NCBI GenBank assembly: GCA_025361625.1
Contig: JANYKL010000180.1
Location: 1-33,503, forward strand
Source of the DNA: Acidobacteriaceae bacterium
GTDB lineage: Bacteria > Acidobacteriota > Terriglobia > Terriglobales > Acidobacteriaceae
Direction: 5' to 3'
DNA: 33,503 nt
A program made the position numbers and the translations under genes. Positions 8,547-17,204 of the stretch are shown here, in pieces; position 1 is the stretch's first letter; every line of letters starts with the position of its first letter. The notes beneath the pieces were generated by a model. That model worked only from the letters and a program-made list of their open reading frames with translations, was not told where the DNA came from and did not search any database.

Positions 8547-8568
8547 ATTAATCACGGCTCTGATTAAT
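8547..8568. promoter_or_regulatory. Perfect 8-bp inverted repeat between sigma and anti-sigma genes
   Basis: ATTAATCA-CGGCTC-TGATTAAT is a perfect 8-bp inverted repeat with a 6-base spacer. It sits in the 87-base gap between the sigma factor stop (8599) and the anti-sigma start (8511). The AT-rich arms stand out from the surrounding GC-rich DNA. It could be an operator half-site pair or an RNA hairpin that sets the ratio of the two products; the sequence does not decide. Confidence 0.5.
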
Positions 8569-8598
8569 TCGAGCATATTCGGCTTACTTAGCAAGCCA

Positions 8599-9546
8599 CT
8601 ATTCCGCATTTTCTGACCTTTTCAATCCGCTTGCCGATGCCCTGTTTCCTAGGAACGCCTTCCCGCTGGAATCTTGCGCCAGCCGGGCCCGTAAATTTAG
8701 TTGCACATCACGCACGTCCGTTTCCAAAGCTTCGGCGGCTTGGGCGTGACTCATCCCTTTTTCGCGGAGAATGACCAAGATACGTTTACGGATTCCGGTA
8801 GCAAGGCGATCCATGCGCCGGCTGATGCTTGATTCGTGTAGGCCCAGCATTCGCGCAATCTCGGCGAGCGTGCGGCCATCAAGAAAATAAGCGGCCAATG
8901 TGAACCGGTCCTCGGACGAGAGTTCTGCTAGCGCCTGGTCGGTGGCCCCTTCCAACCTTCCATCTGCTTCCGCGCCGGTCGCGGACTCTGTAGTAACCGC
9001 CGCGAACTGTACCCCATCTTCTGTCTGCTCTTCGAGGCTAACGGTGCGCTTCTGCTTGCGATAGCGGTTCACGAATTCCTGCGCCATCACGGAGCGGAGC
9101 CAGCCTTCGAGCGAGCCGCGCCCCGTATAAGAAGAAAGTTTCGAATTCCGCACACCGTCGCGAAGTTTCACACCATAAAGCTCAGCGAAGAGCGAATCCG
9201 CTAGTTCGCCGGCGTGCGTGCCGTCGCGCGTGATGTGGAGAGCTACATGATGCAATTTCTGCCGGTAACGGCTTATGAAGTCCTGCCACGCCTTTTCATT
9301 TCCAGCAGCGCATCCGCGCGCAACGGCCAATTCTTCCAGTCGCAAAGTTGCAAGGAATGAAGACTTCTCTTGGCTGGTTGGATTGGCATTGCCGGGAAAC
9401 GCTTTGCGCTCAACCTCACTCAGTATCTCAGCGAACTGCTCTTTACTGATCCCATAAATCTCGGCGCCGCTGCGTTTATAGAGAGCGCTGCCAACGCTAT
9501 TTTCGTTGTCTAATTTCGCCAGTTTTTCAGAGCTTCGAATCGACAT
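8599..9546 (-). CDS. RNA polymerase sigma factor, sigma-70 family (ECF-like)
   Basis: This is an alternative sigma factor, probably controlled by the downstream anti-sigma factor. An N-terminal extension of about 75 residues precedes region 2 (about 82-167, with SSYTGRGSLEGWLRSVMAQE and NRYRKQKR resembling regions 2.3-2.4). A variable linker is followed by region 4 (about 205-255), with the helix-turn-helix TLAEIARMLGLHESSISRR. A further C-terminal helix-rich part (about 255-315) extends past the usual ECF end. At about 315 residues it is longer than a typical 180-200 residue ECF factor. ATG 9546 is preceded by GGTGAG; two in-frame GTG codons at 9555 and 9552 are alternatives. No start-proximal promoter was identified. 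Confidence 0.85.
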   Translation of the reverse strand: MSIRSSEKLAKLDNENSVGSALYKRSGAEIYGISKEQFAEILSEVERKAFPGNANPTSQEKSSFLATLRLEELAVARGCAAGNEKAWQDFISRYRQKLHHVALHITRDGTHAGELADSLFAELYGVKLRDGVRNSKLSSYTGRGSLEGWLRSVMAQEFVNRYRKQKRTVSLEEQTEDGVQFAAVTTESATGAEADGRLEGATDQALAELSSEDRFTLAAYFLDGRTLAEIARMLGLHESSISRRMDRLATGIRKRILVILREKGMSHAQAAEALETDVRDVQLNLRARLAQDSSGKAFLGNRASASGLKRSENAE

Positions 9547-9732
9547 GCTCACCACGATGGTAGCAATTATTTTGATGCAAGAATCCGCCGCTAGTGCGTT
9601 CTTAAAGAGGAAGCAGTTGAAATCTCTTGGAAAAATGGCTCGTCGCCCCGCGGGCTGGTAAGGTCCTCTGATGCGGGCTTGGGGACCTAGCTTGTGTATC
9701 GAGCCAAGCCTTTGCGCACCACATCACTTGCG

Positions 9733-10143
9733 TCATAGGCGAGGCTTAGCGCAGGCAATTCTTCCGCTGTAAACCATCCGACGTCCGACGTCGGACGCGT
9801 CGCTAGCCGCCGAAAATTCACCACCCAGCCGTCGGCATAAAAAATCGATCAGCACATAGTGATAACGAATGCGGCCGCCTTCTCCGGGTATCACGCGTTC
9901 ATAAACTCCTAACATCTCCTGCGCCTCGACTATCAATCCAGTTTCTTCTAACGATTCACGGACGGCCGCTTCGCGCAGAGTCTCGCCGCATTCGAGCAAG
10001 CCCCCCGGCAACGACCACTCCCCGAGCAATGGTGCCTGTCCACGCTTAATCAGCAGTACGCGTGGAGGCGCTTCACCACTTGGCCGATCGACGATGACCG
10101 CCCCCACGCCGACCAACGGACCTTCCGGATATTCACGTTTCAT
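9733..10143 (-). CDS. NUDIX hydrolase, C-terminus altered by frameshift
   Basis: NUDIX enzymes hydrolyse nucleoside diphosphate-linked compounds. The Nudix box is complete (GGLLECGETLREAAVRESLEETGL, positions about 47-70, matching Gx5Ex7REUxEExGU). The open frame gives 136 residues. After ASDASDV the sequence loses family resemblance, while a neighbouring frame reads GWFTAEELPALSLAYD, the usual Nudix C-terminal helix, and continues to a TAG at 9687-9689. The cause is a direct 7-bp duplication, CCGACGT twice at 9778-9791. Removing one copy gives exactly 149 codons plus stop from 10143 to 9687. The copy as read is thus a recent frameshift mutant or an assembly error. It is divergent from ligD. 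Confidence 0.85.
   Translation of the reverse strand: MKREYPEGPLVGVGAVIVDRPSGEAPPRVLLIKRGQAPLLGEWSLPGGLLECGETLREAAVRESLEETGLIVEAQEMLGVYERVIPGEGGRIRYHYVLIDFLCRRLGGEFSAASDASDVGRRMVYSGRIACAKPRL
9778..9791. repeat. 7-bp tandem duplication disrupting the NUDIX gene
   Basis: CCGACGT is present twice head to tail (9778-9784 and 9785-9791). Deleting one unit restores the expected C-terminal reading frame of the minus-strand NUDIX gene. Seven is not a multiple of three, so gain or loss of a unit switches the C-terminus. Confidence 0.85.
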
Positions 10144-10331
10144 TTCTATGTTTCTTACCCGTGACGGCTTCGCCGCGCGACGAACCCCAAACAGTATATA
10201 AGTGCTGGAGTTTGATTCTCTATGGGCAACCGCAGCATCGGCTCCGGAGTCTTAGTCGACGAAGCGGTGGGCTGGCTCGGGCCTGTGCTCCAGTTGACAC
10301 CAGAGAAGGGCGATCCAATACTAAATCCGCC

Positions 10332-12284
10332 ATGTCACTAGACGAATACAAACGTAAACGCAGGTTTGAAGATACCCCCGAGCCTCCTCCAAAGATCGAA
10401 AATAAATCGCGACACCGATTCGTCGTCCAGCGGCACGCGGCTACGCGGTTGCACTACGACTTCCGGCTGGAGATGGAAGGCGTGCTCAAGTCTTGGGCTG
10501 TGCCTAAAGGCCCGTCGCTTGACCCGGCCGACAAACGTCTTGCCATGCAAGTCGAAGATCATCCTGTCTCCTACTTCGACTTCGAAGGCACGATCCCGCA
10601 GGGCAACTATGGCGGAGGCACGGTCATGGTTTGGGATAAAGGGACATGGGACCCGCTTTCGGCTGCTCCAGTGGATGGCGAATACAAAGTTGGCACGGAA
10701 AAAGAAGCGGCTGCGATGCTCGCAAAAGGAGACCTGAAATTTCGCCTGAAAGGGGAGCGACTCAACGGTGATTTTGCGCTCATACACATCAAGGCACGCA
10801 GGGCGGGAAGCAAGGGCAACGAGTGGTTGTTGATCAAGAAAAAAGATGACAATGTTGTCACAGGGTTTGATATCGATTCGTACGATACGTCGATTCTTAC
10901 CGATCGGACTATGCGACAGATCGGAGGGGATGAAGGCTCGGCCGAATGGAAGAGTAGTCGTCCAGCCGTGCGGGGCGGGGTAAAAGCCTCGTGGCTCGCC
11001 GACGCGATAGCGCGGGTCGATTCCAAGCGCAGGACGGCAGTTGTTAAGAAGCCTACGAACGCAGAGAAAGGCGCGACCTCATCTAAAAAAGCGGTCGGTG
11101 TAAAAAAAAAGTCCCTAGGCGAAAAGAATACCGAGGAAAAGGCCGAGGTCGATCAAAACTCTCCAACGCCGACTAAGGTCCGGAAGTCGACTTCAAAGTC
11201 AACTTTAAAGACAAACGCATCAGCCATCCCAAGTACGAGAGCAGCAGCCACTCCAGTGGGCACAAGTCTAGGTGCGGTGCCGGGAGCGGTGGAGCGGCCG
11301 ATGCCCAACGTTATTCAGCCGATGCTGGCTACGATTGTCGAAAAATCTTTTGATAATCCTGATTGGCTATTTGAAATCAAGTGGGATGGATTTCGCGCCG
11401 TCGCCTTTATCGATGGCGGTCGCGTACGGTTGGTGTCACGCAATCAAAACGACCTGACTGCGCAATTCCCTGAACTTGGCTCACTGCCGAAGTATGTGAA
11501 GGCAGAAAGAGCTATTATCGATGGCGAAATCGTGGCCCTTGACGATAAAGGCCGACCGTCGTTCAGTTTAATGCAGCAACGCACAGGGTTCCAGCCGGGT
11601 AAGCGTCGTTTGCCGGGTCGGGCGAACCAATCTCTGGGGATTACTTTTTACGCCTTCGACCTCCTCTACCTCGATGGCATCGACTTGCGGCGCGTGGTGC
11701 TTGAAGAGCGCAAGCGTCTGCTGCAAGAGCGAATTATCGCAAGCGGCCTCGTCCACTTCTCCGATCACTATTCCGAAAAGGGTCTCGATCTTTTCGCCGC
11801 TGCGAAAGACCGCGGTCTTGAAGGAATTGTTGCGAAGAAGCGCAATAGTCTTTACGAGGAACGCCGCTCGCGGGAGTGGCTCAAGATCAAAATTACACAA
11901 CGCCAGGAGTGCGTGATCGGGGGATATACCGATCCGGAAGGGAGCCGAGAGCATTTCGGCGCACTGGTCCTCGGTCTCTATGACCGGCAAGGCCGCCTGA
12001 TTCATGTAGGCCAGGCAGGCACGGGCTTTGACCGGAAGGGATTGAAGGAGTTGTTCGAGCGCTTGCAGCCGCTGAAGACGAAAGAAAATCCTTTTCATGG
12101 CTCGCTCGGTGGATTGCGAAAAGTTCATTTCGTTCGTCCTGAACTCGTGGCCGAGATCAAGTTTTCGGAGTGGACCCACGAGACGGCGGGGGGCGGAGTG
12201 AAATTGCGCGCGCCCGTGTTCATGGGATTGAGAGCAGATAAATCGGCAGCCGAGTGCCGCCTCGATGAAGCAATTGCAAGCTGA
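10332..12284 (+). CDS. ligD: ATP-dependent DNA ligase LigD (phosphoesterase-ligase form)
   Basis: LigD seals breaks in bacterial non-homologous end joining and trims 3' ends. From ATG 10332 the 650-residue protein has an N-terminal 3'-phosphoesterase domain (about 20-175). It shows the HxxxRxHYDFR signature (H35, R39, H41, D43, R45) and H77 (EDHPVSYFDFEG). A Lys/Ser/Thr/Ala-rich linker follows (about 230-320). The ligase core has nucleotidyl-lysine K350 in EIKWDG, and a C-terminal OB domain follows (about 530-640). The primase/polymerase domain found in larger LigDs is absent, and no ku gene lies in the window. I chose ATG 10332 because conserved sequence begins at SLDEYKRKR. The open frame extends upstream to a GTG at 10161, but that part has no family likeness and no good Shine-Dalgarno sequence. 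Confidence 0.94.
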   Translation: MSLDEYKRKRRFEDTPEPPPKIENKSRHRFVVQRHAATRLHYDFRLEMEGVLKSWAVPKGPSLDPADKRLAMQVEDHPVSYFDFEGTIPQGNYGGGTVMVWDKGTWDPLSAAPVDGEYKVGTEKEAAAMLAKGDLKFRLKGERLNGDFALIHIKARRAGSKGNEWLLIKKKDDNVVTGFDIDSYDTSILTDRTMRQIGGDEGSAEWKSSRPAVRGGVKASWLADAIARVDSKRRTAVVKKPTNAEKGATSSKKAVGVKKKSLGEKNTEEKAEVDQNSPTPTKVRKSTSKSTLKTNASAIPSTRAAATPVGTSLGAVPGAVERPMPNVIQPMLATIVEKSFDNPDWLFEIKWDGFRAVAFIDGGRVRLVSRNQNDLTAQFPELGSLPKYVKAERAIIDGEIVALDDKGRPSFSLMQQRTGFQPGKRRLPGRANQSLGITFYAFDLLYLDGIDLRRVVLEERKRLLQERIIASGLVHFSDHYSEKGLDLFAAAKDRGLEGIVAKKRNSLYEERRSREWLKIKITQRQECVIGGYTDPEGSREHFGALVLGLYDRQGRLIHVGQAGTGFDRKGLKELFERLQPLKTKENPFHGSLGGLRKVHFVRPELVAEIKFSEWTHETAGGGVKLRAPVFMGLRADKSAAECRLDEAIAS

Positions 12285-12409
12285 AAAAATTTTAGTTATA
12301 GAGACGCAATTCTCCCCCCGGTCAGCTTACTGGTTGTGGGAAGAGGGGCAAGCCGAGCCTCTACATTTGAATGGTTGTGATGTCAGTCGGGCTGGTCGCT
12401 CCGGTCGAA

Positions 12410-12988
12410 TCAAACCGAGTAGGAAATATTGTCGGTGCTGTGGGCGTCTCGATTAGAGCCGTTTCTGCCGGCGTGGCCAGGCGCGTCCGAACGCGAACCC
12501 TGCTTGGCCGATTGGCTACCTCTTCTCATAGCCACGATTCCTGTGCGCACCATTTCTAAAATTCCGAAAGGGCGCAGCAGTTCCAGTAGTCCGTCAATTT
12601 TGTCTTCGGCGCCGGTGATCTCCATGGTGAGTGATTCGGGGGCAACGTCCACGACCCGCGCGCGAAAAACATTCGCCAGTTCAAGAACATGGGAACGCTC
12701 TTCATGCGTAGCCGCTACGCGGATCATCGCGAGATCGCGCACGATCGCAGGTTGATTGGTGATGTTCTCGACGAGCATGACGTTCACAAGTTTGTAGAGG
12801 TTTGCCTCAATACGGCGCGCCTGATCGTGATCGGCGTCGACCGTGATCGTCATGCGAGAAACTTCTGGCTTTTCGGTCCGGCCGACGGTGAGTGAATCGA
12901 TATTGAAAGCGCGCCGACGAAACAACGATGCGACGCGAGTAAGCACTCCAGGTTTGTTCTCAACGTAGACCATGAAAGTATTCAGCAT
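12410..12988 (-). CDS. ilvN: Acetolactate synthase small (regulatory) subunit
   Basis: This is the regulatory subunit that confers valine feedback on acetolactate synthase, the first common step of branched-chain amino acid synthesis. The 192-residue product starts with an ACT domain (about 1-75: MLNTFMVYVENKPGVLTRVA, FNIDSLTVGRTE). The family's C-terminal domain follows (about 80-160: RELA-like segment, GILEMVRTGIVAMRRG). A tail of about 30 hydrophilic residues after MRRG is longer than usual and probably unstructured. It lies 128 bases downstream of ilvB on the same strand, so the two subunits are likely co-transcribed. Confidence 0.95.
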   Translation of the reverse strand: MLNTFMVYVENKPGVLTRVASLFRRRAFNIDSLTVGRTEKPEVSRMTITVDADHDQARRIEANLYKLVNVMLVENITNQPAIVRDLAMIRVAATHEERSHVLELANVFRARVVDVAPESLTMEITGAEDKIDGLLELLRPFGILEMVRTGIVAMRRGSQSAKQGSRSDAPGHAGRNGSNRDAHSTDNISYSV

Positions 12989-13116
12989 AATTTGCTCTTA
13001 ACCGTGTGCCCTCAATTGCAGCGCCTGCGCTTTCGCCGGCCTGCTTACCAATTTCGATAACCGAATTCTCGTTACGCCGCCTGGAACTGGGGGGGACGCC
13101 GTTCGGATAGCCGCCG

Positions 13117-14916
13117 CTACTCTTCTTCCGCGGTTTCGACGATGGGACTGGGGCGGCGAATCATGTCGTTCAATGCCGCTCCGGCGGCCACCATCGGGTA
13201 GACCGTGTCTTCTTGTTCAACTTTGAAGTTGATCAAGACAGGCCCGTTGTGGCGTTGCGCTGATTGCACGGCGGGCACGACTTCCGAACGATTTGAAATG
13301 GTCATGCTTTGGATGCCGTAAGCTTCCGCTAAGCGCGCAAAATCCGGATTCAGCAAGGGTGTCGCGGCATAGTTCCGCTCATAGAAAAATTCCTGCCACT
13401 GGCGGACCATACCAAGGAAGCCATTGTTGATGATGGCGATGTTAATTTTCAGATTCTCCTGGACTATCGTCGCCAGCTCGCACATGGTCATCTGGAATCC
13501 TCCATCCCCCACGATGACCCAAACTTCCGATTCCGGGGAAGCGACTTTTGCGCCGATGGCTGCGGGTAGGGCAAAGCCCATAGTGCCCAGCCCGCCCGAA
13601 GTGATCAGCGAACGCGGCTGCTCATGTTTGTAATACTGCGCCTCCCACATCTGGTGCTGGCCGACGTCGGTCACGACGATTGTCTTTCCGTCTCGCGTCT
13701 GCCGCCACAGATCATTGATTACATGTGCAGCGTAGAGATGTCCGTTGTCGGGCAGGTTTTGGATATCGCGCACGGCTGAATCCCCTTTTAATTTATCGAT
13801 CTTGTCGAGCCACTCGCTGCGGTCGATCGACTCGACGTGCGGCATCAGTTCCAGTAGCACTTCACGAAGATCACCGACTAGAGGCACGTCGACTTTGACG
13901 TTCTTGTTGATTTCTGCGGGATCGATTTCGATATGAATTTTCTTCGCGTTGGGAGCATAGTTTTTCAGATTGCCGGTGACGCGATCGTCGAAGCGCATGC
14001 CGAAGGCAAGAAGAAGGTCGGCCTCCTGAATCATGTGGTTGACCCACGCTTCGCCGTGCATGCCCATCATTCCGAGATTCAGAGGATGCGAAGCCGGGAA
14101 AGCCCCGAGCCCGAGTAGCGTCATCGCGACAGGAATTCCGGCGCGCTCGCAAAAATCACGCACCTCGCGCATCGCTCCTGAGATGATGATGCCGTGGCCG
14201 GCCAGAATGATCGGCCTCTTTGAATTGCGGATCAGTTCCAGAGCCTCCGCATACTCTTCCGGTGCCGGCGAAAGGTCGGGACGATACCCAGCCATGTGCG
14301 GTTCAGCCGCATCCCAGTCGAATTCGCAAGTACTCTGCTGCGCGTCTTTTGTTATGTCGACCAATACAGGTCCGGGACGACCGGAACGCGCAACGTAAAA
14401 AGCTTCGCGAATCGTCTCCGCGACCTCGCTCGCATGTGTTACTAGGTAGTTATGCTTCGTTATCGGAAGAGTGACGCCGGTAATATCAGTCTCCTGGAAC
14501 GCGTCCGAACCGATGAGCTTGCTGCCCACCTGTCCCGTGATGCACACGATTGGCGAGGAGTCGAGCATTGCCGTGGCAATTCCCGTAACCATGTTCGTCG
14601 CGCCTGGGCCTGAAGTTGCGATTGCTACTCCGACTTGGCCACTGGCGCGGGCGTAGCCGTCCGCCATGTGGGTAGCGCCCTGCTCATGGCGCACCAGAAC
14701 ATGATGAATCTTGCTGTGCTTAAGCGCATCGTAGGCGGGCAGAATTGCGCCTCCGGGATAGCCGAAGACTACCTTCACGCCTTCGCGTTCCAAACACTCC
14801 CAAAGAATGGCGGCGCCAGTCATTTTTTTGAGCGCTGTCTTGAGCGGTGACTCGCCGGCTGGCTTCTTGCCTTGATCTGCGGTGAGTGATGCCGCCCTGC
14901 TTCGAGGGTTAGTCAT
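13117..14916 (-). CDS. ilvB: Acetolactate synthase large (catalytic) subunit
   Basis: This thiamine-diphosphate enzyme condenses pyruvate to acetolactate, or with 2-oxobutyrate to acetohydroxybutyrate. Visible features are the N-terminal TPP-binding domain with the catalytic-glutamate segment RHEQGATHMADGYARASG, the central FAD-binding region, and the C-terminal GDGGFQ...NN motif that binds TPP and magnesium. The length of about 600 residues fits the family, with a hydrophilic N-terminal leader of about 30 residues. I chose ATG 14916. A TTG at 14937 is also in frame, but a likely promoter -10 element lies at 14941-14946, which would put that TTG at or before the transcript start. ilvN follows downstream. 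Confidence 0.95.
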   Translation of the reverse strand: MTNPRSRAASLTADQGKKPAGESPLKTALKKMTGAAILWECLEREGVKVVFGYPGGAILPAYDALKHSKIHHVLVRHEQGATHMADGYARASGQVGVAIATSGPGATNMVTGIATAMLDSSPIVCITGQVGSKLIGSDAFQETDITGVTLPITKHNYLVTHASEVAETIREAFYVARSGRPGPVLVDITKDAQQSTCEFDWDAAEPHMAGYRPDLSPAPEEYAEALELIRNSKRPIILAGHGIIISGAMREVRDFCERAGIPVAMTLLGLGAFPASHPLNLGMMGMHGEAWVNHMIQEADLLLAFGMRFDDRVTGNLKNYAPNAKKIHIEIDPAEINKNVKVDVPLVGDLREVLLELMPHVESIDRSEWLDKIDKLKGDSAVRDIQNLPDNGHLYAAHVINDLWRQTRDGKTIVVTDVGQHQMWEAQYYKHEQPRSLITSGGLGTMGFALPAAIGAKVASPESEVWVIVGDGGFQMTMCELATIVQENLKINIAIINNGFLGMVRQWQEFFYERNYAATPLLNPDFARLAEAYGIQSMTISNRSEVVPAVQSAQRHNGPVLINFKVEQEDTVYPMVAAGAALNDMIRRPSPIVETAEEE

Positions 14917-14940
14917 ATGGAAGATCGCGCGTGGCAATCA

Positions 14941-14970
14941 ATCTTAACCGACCGACCGTCCGGTTTGCAA
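14941..14970 (-). promoter_or_regulatory. Candidate sigma-70 promoter of ilvBN
   Basis: On the minus strand TTGCAA (14970-14965) and TAAGAT (14946-14941) are separated by 18 bases, each matching four of six consensus positions. This would give a leader of about 20 bases before ATG 14916, too short for a peptide attenuator. The spacer contains a GGTCGGTCGGT run. Confidence 0.45.
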
Positions 14971-15409
14971 GCACGCTCCCTGTTTCCGACGGCCAACAGA
15001 GCCGTACTAAGTTCCTTCGACAATTGCGTTAACGTGATATCAGAACGGTCGAATAGGTGGCGAATATCAGCCGTCGGTAACACTTTCTCAATCACTTTCG
15101 ACAACAAGAAACAAGGAAATCCGACGTTTAAGGTCATCGGAATCAGCCTGACCGTCGCAACCGGGGGCAGGTAACGGACGTCCTGAAATCTTTTTAACCA
15201 TGCATTTCCGTGGAACACGGGCGTGCTGGGAGATGAATACCACACTCGACGAATCTGTTTGCCGGACGGTCGCCATGAAAGCCCGCGTTCTCCTGCAGAC
15301 AATGCTAAAGGTATTCAGTGTGCCTCCCATCTTCGCAACCTACGCGGAGGATGGGGCACCCTCCATAGATGGTAGGGTCGACGAAAAGCTGGGCCACCCG
15401 GCGGCAAAT
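14971..15409 (-). other. Gene-poor stretch with an imperfect long hairpin
   Basis: Between the ilvB promoter and the RHS relic I find no gene I can support. One 129-codon minus-strand frame is open through part of it but shows no family features. An imperfect hairpin lies at 15321-15358. TGCC-CCCATC-TTCGC pairs with GCGGA-GATGGG-GGCA around an AACCTAC loop, with small bulges. It resembles the short hairpin elements common between genes in this group of bacteria, but I cannot name a family. Confidence 0.35.
15321..15358. repeat. Imperfect inverted repeat next to RHS relic
   Basis: The left arm 15321-15336 and right arm 15344-15358 fold into a stem of about 14 bp with bulges and one G-T pair. 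It lies just downstream of the probable end of the RHS relic on the minus strand. It may be a dispersed intergenic element or the old terminator of that gene. Confidence 0.4.
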
Positions 15410-15780
15410 CTATTTTGGCGGGATCGCGTACTCGGTGGAAGATGCATCTGCCAGCGACCGTCGCGGTGCAACCAAACAGTGGATATGTTTGTTTCGCCGG
15501 ACATCGTGTGAGGTTCCCCCAAGCATCGATCGTGTAAGTTTCACCAGGGAATGACCCTATCGTCATCCCTGCCACTTCGCCAGGCGAGCATACGTTGCGA
15601 TTGATGCGACGGTAAGAGTATCCCCAGAATCGGAGACCTGTGTTGCAAGTCCAGCCGCGCCCATGGTATGCGAAAGTGCTTTGAGCGGCGCGTTGTGACG
15701 GCACGTATCGAACCATCGGCGTTGTATGTGTACGTCACGTATTATGAGGTCGTTGATCTCCAATCGAACGCCTATCTCGT
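15410..15780 (-). pseudogene. RHS/YD-repeat protein remnant, multiple frameshifts
   Basis: Fragments of RHS (YD-repeat) sequence appear in successive frames of the minus strand. YVTYTYNADGSIRAVTT (from about 15741) is in one frame, HTMGAAGLATQVSDSGDTLT in a second, and VAGMTIGSFPGETYTIDAWG followed by NLTRC in a third. A short frame near the end reads ADASSTEYAIPPK, then TAG at 15410-15412. YTYNADG and YTIDAWGN are YD-type repeat signatures. The parts are in the right order for one protein but need at least two or three frame changes, and no start codon or signal region remains. I interpret this as the decayed C-terminal core of an RHS protein. RHS genes commonly leave such fragments behind. 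Confidence 0.6.
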
Positions 15781-15959
15781 AGCGAAATCGCGTGTGAAAA
15801 GACCAATAGTTTTCTATTCATTTGAATCTCCACATCAGCTCGTTTTCTGGCTTCCGGCGAGGGTTTTCGTTTGACCGCAAGATTCGGATATCCCACGCAA
15901 AGCAGACGCTTTATGTTAGACGCATGTCCACAAATGCGATACTTGCAGACGAAACGAAG

Positions 15960-17126
15960 ATGAAACGCACCACATTGCAAACGCCGACCGCAAACTATGC
16001 TCTGCTCGGGAGCCCTACTCTTCCCGGTGTTCAAGCACGCGGTGTTCAAGCAAGCGTAGTTCGAACAAGGGAAGAGGACACCGATCGCTGGCAGGCTGTG
16101 CTCAACCGAGATTGCGCGCTCGACGGAAAGTTCGTCTTCGCCGTCTCATCCACTGGAATCTTCTGCCGCCCCTCGTGCCCGTCGAAGCGGGCTCGCCGTG
16201 AGAATGTCGCTTTTTTTGACAACTCGGTTCAAGCGGAGGGGGCCGGGTATCGCGCTTGCCTGCGCTGCCGCCCGAAGGCAGCCGATGGGAACCCGCAATC
16301 CGCAATGGTCCGCGCGGTTTGCCGTTTTATCGAGCAGCAAGTCGGCGATCAGCAGATGGAAAGCAGTATTTCGCTGAAGCTCCTGGCAAAAGAATTTCGC
16401 CTGAGTCCATTTCACCTGCAGCGCACCTTTAAGTCAGTGTTGGGCGTGTCGCCGAAGGCCTACGTCGATGCATGCCGCCTGCGGCAAGTGAAACAGAATC
16501 TGCAGACTGGGCACTCCGTGACGACGTCGCTCTATGCCGCGGGATACGGATCAAGCAGCCGTCTCTACGAGCGCACCGCGTCACAACTCGGCATGACTCC
16601 AGAAAAATATCGCCGCGGAGCGATCGCGGCAATGATTCGTTACACCATCACCGACTCTCCGCTGGGCCGGATGTTGATCGCCGCCACAGACAAGGGAGTC
16701 TGTGCCATCACCTTCGGCGATTCGGACGAACTCCTGCACCAGGGATTGGTGCGCGAATTTCCCTTCGCCACCCGTAAGCGCGACGATGCGACGATGGCGG
16801 AGTGGAGCTCGAGTCTCAACCGACTGATGCAGAGGCAAGATGCCCCGGCATCGCTGCCGCTCGACATTCGCGCTACGGCTTTTCAGCGCCGGGTCTGGGA
16901 GGCACTGCAACAGATTCCGCGTGGTGAGACTCGATCCTATAGCGAGTTGGCAAGAGAGATTGGATCGCCTTTCGCCACACGAGCCGTGGCTCGCGCATGC
17001 GCCACGAACCGAATTGCGGTTGCGATTCCATGCCACCGCGTCGTCAGACAAGACGGGGGCCTGGGCGGGTACCGATGGGGCGTCCGCAGGAAAGAACAGC
17101 TACTGGCCTTAGAGCACCGAGCTTAA
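15960..17126 (+). CDS. ada: Ada: methylphosphotriester sensor and O6-methylguanine-DNA methyltransferase
   Basis: Ada repairs alkylated DNA and, once methylated on its N-terminal cysteine, activates the adaptive response. Counting from ATG 15960 (389 residues), the zinc domain has C69 (acceptor, FCRPSC), C73, C100 and C103 with the same spacing as E. coli Ada. An AraC-type helix-turn-helix region lies at about 120-220 (FHLQRTFKSVLGVSPKAYV). The methyltransferase domain has active-site C358 in IPCHRVV. All three functional parts are intact. Starts at 15924 and 15822 are also in frame; I prefer 15960 because even it leaves 43 residues before the conserved domain. That leader includes an in-frame 15-bp tandem duplication (16026-16055). 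Confidence 0.93.
   Translation: MKRTTLQTPTANYALLGSPTLPGVQARGVQASVVRTREEDTDRWQAVLNRDCALDGKFVFAVSSTGIFCRPSCPSKRARRENVAFFDNSVQAEGAGYRACLRCRPKAADGNPQSAMVRAVCRFIEQQVGDQQMESSISLKLLAKEFRLSPFHLQRTFKSVLGVSPKAYVDACRLRQVKQNLQTGHSVTTSLYAAGYGSSSRLYERTASQLGMTPEKYRRGAIAAMIRYTITDSPLGRMLIAATDKGVCAITFGDSDELLHQGLVREFPFATRKRDDATMAEWSSSLNRLMQRQDAPASLPLDIRATAFQRRVWEALQQIPRGETRSYSELAREIGSPFATRAVARACATNRIAVAIPCHRVVRQDGGLGGYRWGVRRKEQLLALEHRA
16026..16055. repeat. 15-bp in-frame tandem duplication in ada leader
   Basis: GGTGTTCAAGCACGC (16026-16040) is repeated as GGTGTTCAAGCAAGC (16041-16055) with one mismatch, encoding GVQAR-GVQAS. It keeps the frame and lies in the unconserved N-terminal leader. Confidence 0.7.
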
Positions 17127-17204
17127 ACCTCGGGCGGGCACTCGAGGCTTTTCATAAGCAGCCGATCGTAAGCAGGCGACCCCGCTTTTAGAGCTGCAGC
17201 ATGG

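Noticed and set aside
10161-10331. Upstream GTG start for ligD
   Set aside because: The added 57 residues show no family likeness, and conserved LigD sequence begins right after ATG 10332.
14913-15302. 129-codon minus-strand frame upstream of and overlapping the ilvB start
   Set aside because: It overlaps the ilvB start and the likely ilvB promoter, and has no recognisable motif or Shine-Dalgarno support.
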